From NCBI RefSeq assembly GCF_900327775.1, contig NZ_OUMZ01000007.1, forward strand, positions 115-64,114: a stretch of 64,000 bases of DNA, written 5' to 3'. The position numbers and the translations under genes are program-made. Below, piece by piece: positions 16,116 to 24,818 of this stretch (position 1 is its first letter; each line of letters opens with the position of its first letter). This DNA is from Roseovarius sp. EL26 (GTDB lineage: Bacteria > Pseudomonadota > Alphaproteobacteria > Rhodobacterales > Rhodobacteraceae). A model generated the notes under the pieces. That model did not search any database. It had not been told where the DNA came from and saw only the letters and a program-made list of their open reading frames with translations.

Positions 16116-18578
16116 TTATTCCGGCAGGTAATTTTCTGACCAGTTTTCCCCGGCAGCACCGGTTTCGATCATTTCGTTGATCTGGTCGGATGAATACCCC
16201 AGCCGTATTAGAATATCGTGCGTGTGCTGGCCGTATTTTGGCATCGGGCCAGGGATGGTGATGTGTCCGGATTGTGATCGCACCGCGTTGGGCGCAACTA
16301 GATCACACCAACGTCCCATCGGGTGTTGATCGTGTCGAATGACCCGGAATGTGGACTGCGTGAGATCGATGTTGCCGCCACTTTCCAATTGCAAAGACGC
16401 GTCGCGCGTTTGATGCAGTGAGGCCAATGGCACAACTGTGCTGGACCCTTGTGCAAAGGCCGCACGCCAATGGATCAATGGCTTGGTTTTGAAACGTGCT
16501 GCCAAGGCAGGTTGCAGTTCATCCTCGGGCACATTTACCAGATCTGCGGTGTCAGGGCATTGCGCTAAAGCTGCAAATCGCTCCGTTGGGGCGGCAAAAA
16601 ACATCCATTGATCCGCGGCCTCATAGCAGTGGTAGAATGGCCCCCAGCCCAGAGCCTCGCGCCCTGATGGCTCATCAAATGGGGCGCGGGTTTCATAGTC
16701 ATACATAAATTGTGTCTGTATCAGGTTGCCCGCCCCCGCAAGCGAAGCGCGCGCAATGCTGCCTTTGCCGGTTTCGCGCAGCCGTAATAGCGCGCCGCCC
16801 AAGGCAATACAGGCGCAAAACCCGGTTAACACATCAATCGTGCCAAAGTGGGCGTGCTCTTCGGGTGTTTTCATGCTGCCACCAAAGCGGGTCATGACAC
16901 CCGTCGCAGCCTGCGCCAGATCATCATAACCCAGGTGGTCAGATTTAGGCCCGCGCAATGGCCCGCCAAAGGCATCAAGCTGCACCAGAATAAGGCGCGG
17001 ATTGAGGACCTCTAGCCGCTCAGGCGATAGCCCCAATTTATCACGTTGCTCATCCGTGCCGTTCATGGTGATGACGTCGGTCTCGGCAATTAGCTTGCTC
17101 AGAGCCTCTTGACCTTCGTCAGTGCGCAGATTGAGCAGAATGCTTTCCTTGCCGCGCTGCGCATGAATGCCGAACACAACTGTATTCCATGGATCAACCG
17201 AAGGCTCAACTGGCTGCACCAGTGTAACATCGGCGCCGTAACGCGCCAGAGTTGAGCCAATCGTTGGGCCGGCGATCACATTGGTCAAGTCCAATACATT
17301 GAGGCCATCGAGCCAGCCTTTGCCGGTCTGTGTGGAGCCAGAGGGCCGCTCTGGTTCGGAAAGGAGCGCCGCAAGATTTGCAGGTCTGATATCCGCTTTT
17401 TGAGCTGCGGCACCATCTTCCGAAATCCAAGCCACATTGCCCATTTGGCGCATGATGCCGTGACGGGTGGTTTCAACTTCCAAGATCAGGCCAGAGGCGA
17501 GAGCGTGTGGATCATTGAGCCATTCCTTGGTGAAGCGCTGGGCGGTCGCTGGGGCCTTGGCTGTGCCGAACAGCTCCTCCCATACGTGGGCCGGTTTGGT
17601 CAGAAACGCGGCTTTCATTGCCGACGACACACGCGCGCGATCAGATGCGCCGACGGGATAATTACGCATAGACCATTCTGCAGGCCAATCTGCGGTGTCC
17701 AGGTAGGCCGAAAAATCGGGCAGCTCATCGGCTAGATCCTTAAGCCCCAAAGTTTCCAGAACACGGTGTGGGTGCGTCGCGACTGAGCCGCTAACTACAT
17801 AGAATCCGCGTCCATCGGCACAGGTATAGGTGCGATAGAAAGGATCAAGGAATTCAGAGAGTTCCTCGAACTTCAGGTTCATCGGCAACCCTTCGGCCGC
17901 GCGGCGATCCAGCTCCACCTCGCGTGGAGATTTGTAACGTTCTGGATAGTCTTCGATCTGCTCGCAATTGTATATCAATCCTTCCAGCAAAGCAGCTGCC
18001 AGCGGTACCTCTATGTGGTCGCCGCCATTTGTCTCGCGCGCATTCAGCGCGAACAACACCGCCATTGCGCCGAAACTGGACCCGTATGCCGAAGCGAGCG
18101 TCAGCGGCGTGAACGACGGGTTGATGCCCATCAGGCGGCGATTCAATCCCATGTCGGTGAATTGCCCGGTATAAGCGGCAATCACCGCCTCCCATGCGGG
18201 AATGTCGGCCAACTCAGTATCAGTTGAGGCAAAACCGGGCATGGAGAGATAGATCAGTTGGTTGTTGAGGGCGCGCAGAGCTTCAGGCCCCAGGCCTAAT
18301 CGATCCATTACGCCAGGACGGAAGTTTTCAAGCACGACATCTGCGCGTTTGACCAGTTCGATTGCGGTTGAGTGGCCTTCTTCTGATTTTAAATTCAGGG
18401 TCAGAGGCTTTTTGCCGCGCGATAGCATATCAAAGGCCGGATCGTCGAAGGCGGGCCCGTTGGGCGGATCTATCCTGATGACCTCAGCTCCCATATCGGC
18501 AAGCATCATGCCAACCAGCGGTGCGGCCAGATACTGGCCAAAGTCCAGAACGCGTATATGAGAGAGGGGGCGGTTCAT
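16116..18578 (-). CDS. Double-length CaiB/BaiF (class III) CoA-transferase
   Basis: 820 residues from the ATG at 18578, about twice the usual 400. It holds two complete CoA-transferase III modules in tandem: the first starts HIRVLDFGQYLAAP (about residue 7), the second LNVLDLTNVIAGP (about residue 426). Class III enzymes form interlocked dimers and transfer CoA through an aspartyl anhydride; aligning both halves on my memory of formyl-CoA transferase puts the catalytic Asp at 582 in the second half, while the first half has Ala162 there. So this is probably a fused pseudo-dimer with one active site. GGAAG lies upstream of the chosen start. Divergent from a LysR gene and convergent with the oxygenase operon. 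It may activate or recycle an acid made by that operon. Substrate unknown. Confidence 0.88.
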   Translation of the reverse strand: MNRPLSHIRVLDFGQYLAAPLVGMMLADMGAEVIRIDPPNGPAFDDPAFDMLSRGKKPLTLNLKSEEGHSTAIELVKRADVVLENFRPGVMDRLGLGPEALRALNNQLIYLSMPGFASTDTELADIPAWEAVIAAYTGQFTDMGLNRRLMGINPSFTPLTLASAYGSSFGAMAVLFALNARETNGGDHIEVPLAAALLEGLIYNCEQIEDYPERYKSPREVELDRRAAEGLPMNLKFEELSEFLDPFYRTYTCADGRGFYVVSGSVATHPHRVLETLGLKDLADELPDFSAYLDTADWPAEWSMRNYPVGASDRARVSSAMKAAFLTKPAHVWEELFGTAKAPATAQRFTKEWLNDPHALASGLILEVETTRHGIMRQMGNVAWISEDGAAAQKADIRPANLAALLSEPERPSGSTQTGKGWLDGLNVLDLTNVIAGPTIGSTLARYGADVTLVQPVEPSVDPWNTVVFGIHAQRGKESILLNLRTDEGQEALSKLIAETDVITMNGTDEQRDKLGLSPERLEVLNPRLILVQLDAFGGPLRGPKSDHLGYDDLAQAATGVMTRFGGSMKTPEEHAHFGTIDVLTGFCACIALGGALLRLRETGKGSIARASLAGAGNLIQTQFMYDYETRAPFDEPSGREALGWGPFYHCYEAADQWMFFAAPTERFAALAQCPDTADLVNVPEDELQPALAARFKTKPLIHWRAAFAQGSSTVVPLASLHQTRDASLQLESGGNIDLTQSTFRVIRHDQHPMGRWCDLVAPNAVRSQSGHITIPGPMPKYGQHTHDILIRLGYSSDQINEMIETGAAGENWSENYLPE

Positions 18579-18689
18579 GTCGGAGCTTCCAATCATTGTT
18601 CGAATTTTGGTAATTGCATCGCTCAGTTTAGCCATCGGGACGTAAGCAATAAACTGGACATAATTCTATGCATTGGATTACATTTTGTT

Positions 18690-19631
18690 ATGGAAACGCA
18701 TACCCGCACATTGACCGGATCACTTAATGCCTTGTTGGTGATGGAGGCCGCTGTACGGCATCAGGGGTTTTCACTGGCAGCTAAAGAGCTGAACCTCAGC
18801 CAGCCTGCTGTGTCACGCCATATCGCGACCTTAGAAAGCCGGTTGGGCTGTGCGTTATTCCACCGGGATCACAATAAAATCAGCCCGACAGAGGCCGGGC
18901 AGAAGCTGGCAGATGCGGTGGCGTTGGGTATTGGTCATGTCGCGTCTGTCTGGCAGGAGGTCATGACGCAAGAGGATGAGCCTGGCGTGGTTCTGGCCTG
19001 TAGTTACGGTTTTGCAGACCAGTGGCTGATGCCCCGGTTCTCAGAGTTACGCAAAGCCATGGATGGCATTCCAGTGCGGGTGATTACTACGGATCAGATG
19101 AGTTATCTGGATTTCCGGCGCATTGATGCGGCGGTTGTTTGGGATGTCACGCGGATTGCAGATCGGCCTTTTGTGCCCTTGATCCGGGACGAAACCTTTC
19201 CAGTGTGCAGTCCTGATTTTCTGGCGCGTCATAAGGTTTCAATGTCAGAGGAAGGCCAAATTGACCTGTCTCAACTGGATCCGAATGATTTTTTACATTT
19301 TTCTGTCGGGGATTCAGGGTTTCTGACGTGGCGCAGTTATTTCACACGGGCTGGTCTGACGATGCCTGTATTTGGTCAACCGTCACCCTATGACGCTTAT
19401 CCATTTTTGATGCGTGCGGTATTGAACGGTGAAGGTATCGCGTTGGGTTGGCATGGGTTGGTGGACGATCTCTTGGATAGGGGCGATATTTTGCGCGTCG
19501 GGCCAAGCCTGTCCAGTCGTGAGACATCTTATTACTTACAACACCGTGCCATAACAGAATCATCACCTGCGGTTGTGTGTTTGGTGGGTTGGTTTGAGGC
19601 CGAGGCCGCTAAATTTCGCTGCAAAACCTGA
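18690..19631 (+). CDS. LysR-family transcriptional regulator
   Basis: 313 residues from the ATG at 18690. The helix-turn-helix lies at about residues 8-55 (GSLNALLVMEAAVRHQGFS, then LNLSQPAVSRHIATLESRLG), the rest is the periplasmic-binding-like effector domain. It resembles GcvA/AmpR-type regulators more than CbbR types. A longer frame from 18558 overlaps the divergent CoA-transferase start and is rejected. The 111-base gap to that gene should hold the shared operators, so its likely target is the double CoA-transferase. No strong ribosome site is visible. Followed by about 130 non-coding bases. Confidence 0.9.
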   Translation: METHTRTLTGSLNALLVMEAAVRHQGFSLAAKELNLSQPAVSRHIATLESRLGCALFHRDHNKISPTEAGQKLADAVALGIGHVASVWQEVMTQEDEPGVVLACSYGFADQWLMPRFSELRKAMDGIPVRVITTDQMSYLDFRRIDAAVVWDVTRIADRPFVPLIRDETFPVCSPDFLARHKVSMSEEGQIDLSQLDPNDFLHFSVGDSGFLTWRSYFTRAGLTMPVFGQPSPYDAYPFLMRAVLNGEGIALGWHGLVDDLLDRGDILRVGPSLSSRETSYYLQHRAITESSPAVVCLVGWFEAEAAKFRCKT

Positions 19632-19760
19632 GAAATAGCGCTTTTTAATGCCTCTTGAATGCAAGTGCGTGCAAAAGTTTCAACATAAATTCACCTCAGC
19701 CGTATTCTTGCCGTTTTCAACCCTGAGATTGCAACCGGGGATAAGGACACGGAGTCGGCG

Positions 19761-20354
19761 ATGCAGCAATCTGAAGTTTTGGGAGATCTGGACTGGCGGT
19801 CCGTCATGATGTTCCCTTCGGCCCTTGGAGTGACAGCGCGGGAACGACCAGAGCGTTTCCGCCTTGAGGCCATGACCGAAGTCACCCTGCGTTTGGCTGG
19901 GGTGTTTTTTATCGTGGGCGCCATCATGCTGCAAGCCTTGTTGCCAGACAATGCCTCGGCTCAGCTGGTGAGTTCAAGTCGTTCACTTTCCTTGATTTCC
20001 GTGGCGCTGGGATTGATCATTTTTGCCTATGGCACCCGTGGGTTTCGCCACCAAATGCGGTTGAATATCATGCAGCGGACGTTGGAATTGACCCGCATCA
20101 ACATCAATGATCAGGGGCGGGTCTCTCGGACGATCAGCATTGATGACATTGAGAGCTTCTATGTTGTTCGCCCAACAACCCCGAAAGGCAATGCCAAGTT
20201 GTATGTTCGCACGCAGACATCGGGCACACCGTTTTTCGTGATTGGGGGGCAGCAGGACGAGATCGAGCGCCTACATCAGGAGATGTGCAGCTCGATTGCC
20301 GTTGCACAAAAAATGGGGGCTCAGGCCCCCGCGCCGGATCTGGTCAAGGCGTAA
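19761..20354 (+). CDS. Hypothetical membrane protein, two transmembrane helices
   Basis: 197 residues, not recognised. Two hydrophobic helices are visible at about residues 43-62 (RLAGVFFIVGAIMLQALL) and 74-91 (SLISVALGLIIFAYG), then a soluble beta-rich part with SISIDDIESFYVV-like strands reminiscent of bacterial PH-like domains, ending in a charged tail. CGGAG lies before the ATG at 19761. It stands alone and runs into the convergent hydrolase-OsmC gene with only a 4-base gap. Membrane location is well supported; function is open. Confidence 0.65.
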   Translation: MQQSEVLGDLDWRSVMMFPSALGVTARERPERFRLEAMTEVTLRLAGVFFIVGAIMLQALLPDNASAQLVSSSRSLSLISVALGLIIFAYGTRGFRHQMRLNIMQRTLELTRININDQGRVSRTISIDDIESFYVVRPTTPKGNAKLYVRTQTSGTPFFVIGGQQDEIERLHQEMCSSIAVAQKMGAQAPAPDLVKA

Positions 20355-20358
20355 CAGT

Positions 20359-21570
20359 TCAGCCCATTCGGGTTTCCACAACAGAGCTACGCTCTAGCGT
20401 GCGGTGTACCGGACATTTGTCCGCAATTTCCAGCAGCTTGGTGCGTTGATCCTTACTCAGCGGACCTTTGAGGTGGATCACCCGGGTGAATTTGTCAGCT
20501 TGAGCATCATTGCGGGCATTGGCGTCCTGAGCATGGACCTTGTTGTGGTTCACCTCAACGCTGACGTGCTCCAGTGGCCAACCTTTGCGGCGGGCATACA
20601 TCCGGATGGTCATTGATGTGCAAGCCCCTAACCCTGCAGACAGAAACCCATAGGGGGTCATCCCTTGGTCAGTTCCACCATAAGCCACAGGTTCATCCGC
20701 CAGTGCATGGTGCTTTGGTCCTGAATTGACATCATGCAGAAATCCTTTGGGGTCAGCTTCAGAGACGCGGACAATGCCTTCGGGTGCGCCTGGCGGCGGT
20801 GCCGGGGGGAGCAATTGCAAATAGCGCGCACCCCACGCCGCAATCACTTCGGCGGCATATTCGGCATCAGCGGCATCCGTGATCAGATGGTCGGCGTTGT
20901 CGAGGGTGACAAAGCTTTTGGGATGTTTAGCTGTTTTGAAAATCTCTGCCGCGTTTTCAATGCTAACAGTTGCGTCAAGCGGGGCGTGTAGAACCAGTAA
21001 CGCGCGATCAAGATTGGCGATGTCATCGGTCAGGTTTTCGGCTTTCACGTTTTCTACGAATCCTTGCCCTATACGGATTGGGCGACCACCTAAGATGACC
21101 TCTGCTGCGCCATCCGCTTCGATTTTCTTCAATGCGTCACCAAAATTATGGGTGACGTGGCCCGGATCAAATGGTGCGCCGATAGTTGCCACGGCCTTAA
21201 CGCTGTCGATTTTACGGGCTGCTCCCAACACGGCGGCACCACCCAGTGAATGACCAATCAACATACCCGGTGCCATGCCACGTGCACTGAGCGCCTCGGC
21301 GGCCAGCAATAGGTCATTGATATTTGTGGCAAAGGATGTGTTTTCAAATTCTCCCTTTGAGTGGCCCAGGCCGGTGAAATCAAATCGCAATACGGCGATG
21401 CCGGCACCTGCTAAACGGGCCGACACCCGGCGCGCGGCTGGAATATCCTTGGAGCAGGTAAAGCAATGGGCAAATAGCGCTGTGGCCAGAGGCTGCCCCT
21501 CGGGTAGGTCAAGGCGGGCAGCAAGCTCGTGGCCAGCATGGCCGGTAAAGGTAAAGCGTTCGGTTGGCAT
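20359..21570 (-). CDS. Alpha/beta hydrolase-OsmC fusion protein
   Basis: 403 residues from the ATG at 21570, which has AAAGGG upstream. Residues 1 to about 250 are an alpha/beta hydrolase ([14 protein letters not shown], nucleophile elbow GHSLGGAAV, Asp in LDATVS, His in DNADHLI). From about 265 follows an OsmC domain with its two redox cysteines, [10 protein letters not shown] and [10 protein letters not shown]. OsmC proteins reduce organic hydroperoxides; the fused hydrolase suggests action on esterified or lipid peroxides, but the natural substrate of this well-known fusion is not established to my knowledge. Downstream of dddP on the same strand, 134 bases away, with a 10-base inverted repeat between them. 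Confidence 0.9.
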   Translation of the reverse strand: MPTERFTFTGHAGHELAARLDLPEGQPLATALFAHCFTCSKDIPAARRVSARLAGAGIAVLRFDFTGLGHSKGEFENTSFATNINDLLLAAEALSARGMAPGMLIGHSLGGAAVLGAARKIDSVKAVATIGAPFDPGHVTHNFGDALKKIEADGAAEVILGGRPIRIGQGFVENVKAENLTDDIANLDRALLVLHAPLDATVSIENAAEIFKTAKHPKSFVTLDNADHLITDAADAEYAAEVIAAWGARYLQLLPPAPPPGAPEGIVRVSEADPKGFLHDVNSGPKHHALADEPVAYGGTDQGMTPYGFLSAGLGACTSMTIRMYARRKGWPLEHVSVEVNHNKVHAQDANARNDAQADKFTRVIHLKGPLSKDQRTKLLEIADKCPVHRTLERSSVVETRMG

Positions 21571-21649
21571 GTTGGACCCTTTCACGGAAAGACCCACTGA
21601 ACCTAGGCAAGTGCCTCGCGAACAACCAGTATTATGACCCTGCCGTCAC

Positions 21650-21683
21650 GCGAAGGTGAAGTATGTAATAATCTCACCTTCGC
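21650..21683. repeat. Perfect 10-base inverted repeat 3' of dddP
   Basis: GCGAAGGTGA and TCACCTTCGC (21650-21659 and 21674-21683) flank a 14-base AT-rich spacer. It lies 21 bases after the dddP stop and about 80 bases before the hydrolase-OsmC start, both on the minus strand. No U tract follows on either strand, so it could be a Rho-dependent end, an RNA-stabilising hairpin or an operator for the downstream gene. Confidence 0.45.
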
Positions 21684-21704
21684 CAAACTTTGTGGACGCG
21701 CGGC

Positions 21705-23048
21705 TTAGGCCTCGCCCATCAATGCTGGATCAAACGGGTATTTGGTCAGGTTCTCATAACCATCTTCGGTGATCAGAACCTGATCTTCCAGTTTGATCGA
21801 GAAATCACCGCCCTCAGGGCTGACCAGTGCCTCAACACACAAAACCATACCCGCTTCTAGTGGGTAATCATACGCTCCGGGTACTGCCTGATCAGGATAA
21901 GAGACCAACGGCCATTCATCACATAGGCCGACGCCGTGCATCAGGCAGCCGTATTTTTGCTTCTGGAACTGATCGTCCAGAACATGGGTGCCCGCTGTCA
22001 ACTCCGGAATCATCACTCCGGGTTTGAGCATTTCCATGTTCTGCATGATATGTTCATGCCCGTGCTGCATCGCATAGATCATATCGGCTGGTGGCTTTTC
22101 ATCGCCAATCCACCAGCTACGACTGATGTCGACGCAAATGCCGTAGCTACCAACCAGATCTGTATCAAAGCTGACAATCTCGTTGTTTTGCACGATGCGT
22201 GGGCCGCATTCCTGAAACCAAGGGTTGCTGCGCGGGCCTGATGCCAGCAGGCGTGTTTCGATCCATTCGCCGCCACGACGGATGTTTTCGGCGTGTAGAA
22301 TAGCCCAGATGTCATCCTCGGAAACTCCCCCGCCGGGGACGTTTTCGCGTGCAAAACGTTCCATCTGGGTCACGGCTGTTTCGCAGGCATGACTGGCACA
22401 GCGCATGGCCAAGATCTCATCGGGGCCTTTGACTGCACGGCATTTCTCGGTCAGCTCTTCGCCGTCCATGATCTCGATACCCTGGGCCTCAAGCGCGCGT
22501 AGCCCGTGCAGCATGATTTTGTCGACAGCCAGACGTTTGTTGCCGGGGCTGTGTTCCTCAAGCAGAATGCGTACCTCGTTTGAGAAGATGTCCGCCGCGA
22601 CGTCAATTTTATCACCGCGATCAAAATAGAACAAATCCGCGCCTGAGCGTTGCTCGCGTACCAGCGGGTTAAACTCGCTAAGGAAGGGCGAGTTTTTATA
22701 ATCCCACATCACCATGTAGCCATCAGCGCAAACCAGCAGCGCGCGAAACGGGTTATGTGTGTTCCACAACTGCATGTTGGTACTGTCAGTGGCATAGCGG
22801 ATGTTCAGCGGGTCGAACACCAAAACGCCGGCATAACCACGATCATTGACGAACTTCGTCAGCCGCTCCCAGCGATGGCGGCGCATTTTCTGCAGGTCAG
22901 GCAATAGTAGCCCGGCAGCTTCCCATTCCGTGAATGCCAGTTGCGTCGGGCCAATCTCGACGCGGTTTTTGTCGTTCGGGGTGTTGTCACCAAGAGTGTC
23001 CCCTTTGGTTGGGTCGATTTTGCGTGCGTCACGGTAGTGGGTGTTCAT
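21705..23048 (-). CDS. dddP: DMSP lyase DddP
   Basis: 447 residues, the length known for DddP. It belongs to the M24 metallopeptidase fold but cleaves dimethylsulfoniopropionate to dimethyl sulfide and acrylate. The metal ligands fall exactly at the published positions as I recall them: Asp295 and Asp297 (SFDTDL), Asp307 (CVDISR), His371 (LMHGVG), Glu406 (VEALV) and Glu421 (KLEDQV). Asp377 (GLCDEW), proposed as the catalytic base, Tyr366 and Trp95 are also present. The N-terminal segments around THYRDARKIDP and IGPTQLAFTEWEAAG are DddP-like rather than prolidase-like. No acrylate-handling gene or DMSP transporter is adjacent. Start at the ATG 23048; ribosome site weak. The alternative, a generic Xaa-Pro peptidase, is unlikely. 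Confidence 0.93.
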   Translation of the reverse strand: MNTHYRDARKIDPTKGDTLGDNTPNDKNRVEIGPTQLAFTEWEAAGLLLPDLQKMRRHRWERLTKFVNDRGYAGVLVFDPLNIRYATDSTNMQLWNTHNPFRALLVCADGYMVMWDYKNSPFLSEFNPLVREQRSGADLFYFDRGDKIDVAADIFSNEVRILLEEHSPGNKRLAVDKIMLHGLRALEAQGIEIMDGEELTEKCRAVKGPDEILAMRCASHACETAVTQMERFARENVPGGGVSEDDIWAILHAENIRRGGEWIETRLLASGPRSNPWFQECGPRIVQNNEIVSFDTDLVGSYGICVDISRSWWIGDEKPPADMIYAMQHGHEHIMQNMEMLKPGVMIPELTAGTHVLDDQFQKQKYGCLMHGVGLCDEWPLVSYPDQAVPGAYDYPLEAGMVLCVEALVSPEGGDFSIKLEDQVLITEDGYENLTKYPFDPALMGEA

Positions 23049-23112
23049 GGCTGGCGTCCTAGCTGTTTGAAAGTAACCTGCATGGTGGATTTCATTCGCG
23101 CGCGTCGGAATG

Positions 23113-23130
23113 CGACATGGGAATGTGTCG
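23113..23130. promoter_or_regulatory. Candidate operator in the dddP promoter region
   Basis: CGACA and TGTCG form a 5-base inverted repeat with an 8-base spacer, 65-82 bases upstream of dddP in the 244-base gap shared with the divergent ArsC-like gene. Spacing suits a dimeric regulator. Short arms make chance occurrence quite possible. Confidence 0.25.
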
Positions 23131-23292
23131 TGTTTTTGAATGGACCGGAGGGAACTGAGAGTTGTTCCAACGACAGTTTAAGGTCGAAAGCGTGTGATAT
23201 ACGCTGTACTCGAACAGTAGTAGCCGCAAGCTTGTTGATTTGGCTGCCCTAATGCACGAGATTGCCAGAACATCGCTAAGGGAGATTGCGAC

Positions 23293-23622
23293 ATGATAAT
23301 CTATGGATTGAGCACCTGCGCGATTTGTAAAAAGGCCCAAAAGGCACTGGAAGCAGAGGGCAAGGATATCATCTTTCGCGATATCCGAGCTGACCCACTG
23401 AGTGAATCAGAGCTGTCTGAGCTGATTACCGAGTTCGGAGATCGGCTCGTGGACCGGACGTCGAATGACTACCGGGGGCTCAATAATTGGTTGAAAAACT
23501 CAGAGGCAGAGGCGCAGATCGCGGCCCAACCCAAGGTGATGGCGCGCCCGGTCATCCGTGATCGAGATGTGCTTTATCTCGGTTGGGATGATGCTATTCA
23601 AACAGCTGTGCTTCAGGAATAA
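23293..23622 (+). CDS. ArsC/Spx-family thioredoxin-fold protein
   Basis: 109 residues. The start IIYGLSTCAICKKAQKAL holds the Cys-x-x-Cys of the ArsC/Spx family, and the later ARPVIRDRDVLYLGWDD matches the RPV segment typical of ArsC, YffB and Spx proteins. YffB-type members are small glutathione-linked reductases; true arsenate reductases conserve extra arginines that I cannot confirm. AAGGGAG precedes the ATG. It is divergent from dddP with a 244-base gap. No ars operon genes are nearby, so a role in arsenate resistance is not supported by context. Confidence 0.82.
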   Translation: MIIYGLSTCAICKKAQKALEAEGKDIIFRDIRADPLSESELSELITEFGDRLVDRTSNDYRGLNNWLKNSEAEAQIAAQPKVMARPVIRDRDVLYLGWDDAIQTAVLQE

Positions 23623-23754
23623 TTCCCTGAGCTGACGTTCAAGTTAGGCCTTCGAAATGCTGTGTGATGTATGAAAACCTGTGAATATCCATTTTCAGTA
23701 GCTCAGGCTGTCAATGCTGTCATCACGTCAATTTGGTTGAACACCACAGCAGGC

Positions 23755-23904
23755 TTAGGCTGATTTATTTTTTGCCTTCTTGCCTGTCTTACTTGGTTTT
23801 TCAGCATGCTGTCCTGCCGCGCCGTTAAGCGCTTGATACCAACCAGGTTTCTGGACAGGGTTTGCGCCTGCACGTTTTGCCTTAGGTTTTTTTGATTTAG
23901 GCAC
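23755..23904 (-). CDS. Small lysine-rich protein, 49 residues, GTG start
   Basis: An unreported-size frame on the minus strand starting with GTG at 23904, preceded by a good GGAAAGGA ribosome site about 8 bases upstream and ending in TAA at 23755. The protein begins PKSKKPKAKRAGANPVQ, has a central KPGWYQALNGAAGQ stretch and ends in a lysine-rich tail (KKAKNKSA). About a third of residues are basic, suggesting nucleic-acid or ribosome binding. I do not recognise the family. Ribosome site, composition and clean ends support a real gene; a longer shadow frame here in another register is rejected. Confidence 0.6.
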   Translation of the reverse strand: MPKSKKPKAKRAGANPVQKPGWYQALNGAAGQHAEKPSKTGKKAKNKSA

Positions 23905-24161
23905 GGTGGATCCTTTCCAGATTTCAATCTGTCATAGATGGTTTGTGGCTGGATTGACACCGCCTAATCTGAATTTGGGTCAGACATTTGGCCAGATCAG
24001 GACGCAAAAGACGGCAAAGCGGACATTAGTCTCGAAAAAAAACGTGTTCCAACGCCTCGAACCTACTTTATGAACCGAGCTTTCCCAATCGAATTAATCC
24101 AATCCGCCATTATCATCCCGAACTGCATAGTTTAAGGGAGGTGGCACCTTATGGAGAATGA

Positions 24162-24677
24162 ATGATGGAAGCTTCGCAGAGTGTGCCTGAACTGGTTGCT
24201 GCAGCGCAGGCCAGTGTAAAAGTATCAGAAGAACATGTTTCAGAAATTTTGAAACTCATGGATGGCCAGAACGCGTCTGACGCCCAAATCGAAGAACTTC
24301 GCACTGCAACTGTTGCAATCGAATTAGCTGCGGTTGATATCTTCTCTCTTTTTGAGGCGCGTATGCAGCACCATTTTAAACGGGGCCCATTTTCGCGCAA
24401 ACTAAAATCATTGCTATTGGAGGCTGGGGAAATTGACCTAGCGGGTAGGGTTCAGCAATATTATTTGACGGTCAACGTTTTGAAGCATGGGAAAGGCGCG
24501 AGTTATAGAGAGTTGCTCAATGGTCCAAGCTGGCCTTTTGTTGTGACATCGGCCGAAGACGTCATTGCCGATGAAACGCGTCCAGCCGCAGGCCTTATCG
24601 ATGTCAGTGTGTCAGGTTTTTTTGACGGGCTGACTAAGACCATTCTTGAGGCGCACCAGTTTCTTGAAAGCAGGTAG
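24162..24677 (+). CDS. Hypothetical protein, helical
   Basis: 171 residues, not recognised. It appears soluble and largely helical, with an amphipathic N-terminal half (VPELVAAAQASVKVSEEHVSEIL), a central LAAVDIFSLFEARMQHHF segment and a C-terminal LIDVSVSGFFDGLTKTILEAHQF. No signal peptide, cysteines or repeats. GGAGA lies 5 bases before two adjacent ATG codons (24162, 24165). Monocistronic, with about 250 bases of spacer upstream and 140 downstream. Base composition is somewhat richer in A and T than the flanking housekeeping genes. Confidence 0.65.
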   Translation: MMEASQSVPELVAAAQASVKVSEEHVSEILKLMDGQNASDAQIEELRTATVAIELAAVDIFSLFEARMQHHFKRGPFSRKLKSLLLEAGEIDLAGRVQQYYLTVNVLKHGKGASYRELLNGPSWPFVVTSAEDVIADETRPAAGLIDVSVSGFFDGLTKTILEAHQFLESR

Positions 24678-24818
24678 CTGTTTAATTGAACCCACAAGAG
24701 TGGGCATGCGGCGCGAAGTACGGCCAAGGCTATAAATGAACGATACCACCCAGGTGGAAAAGCGCTGTCTGTCGGTACCTGAAATTTACCGGCGCATCGA
24801 ACGTGCGCCACCCAACAG

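Noticed and set aside
23703-23960. 85-codon minus-strand frame
   Set aside because: It overlaps in another register the small GTG gene, which has the better ribosome site and composition.
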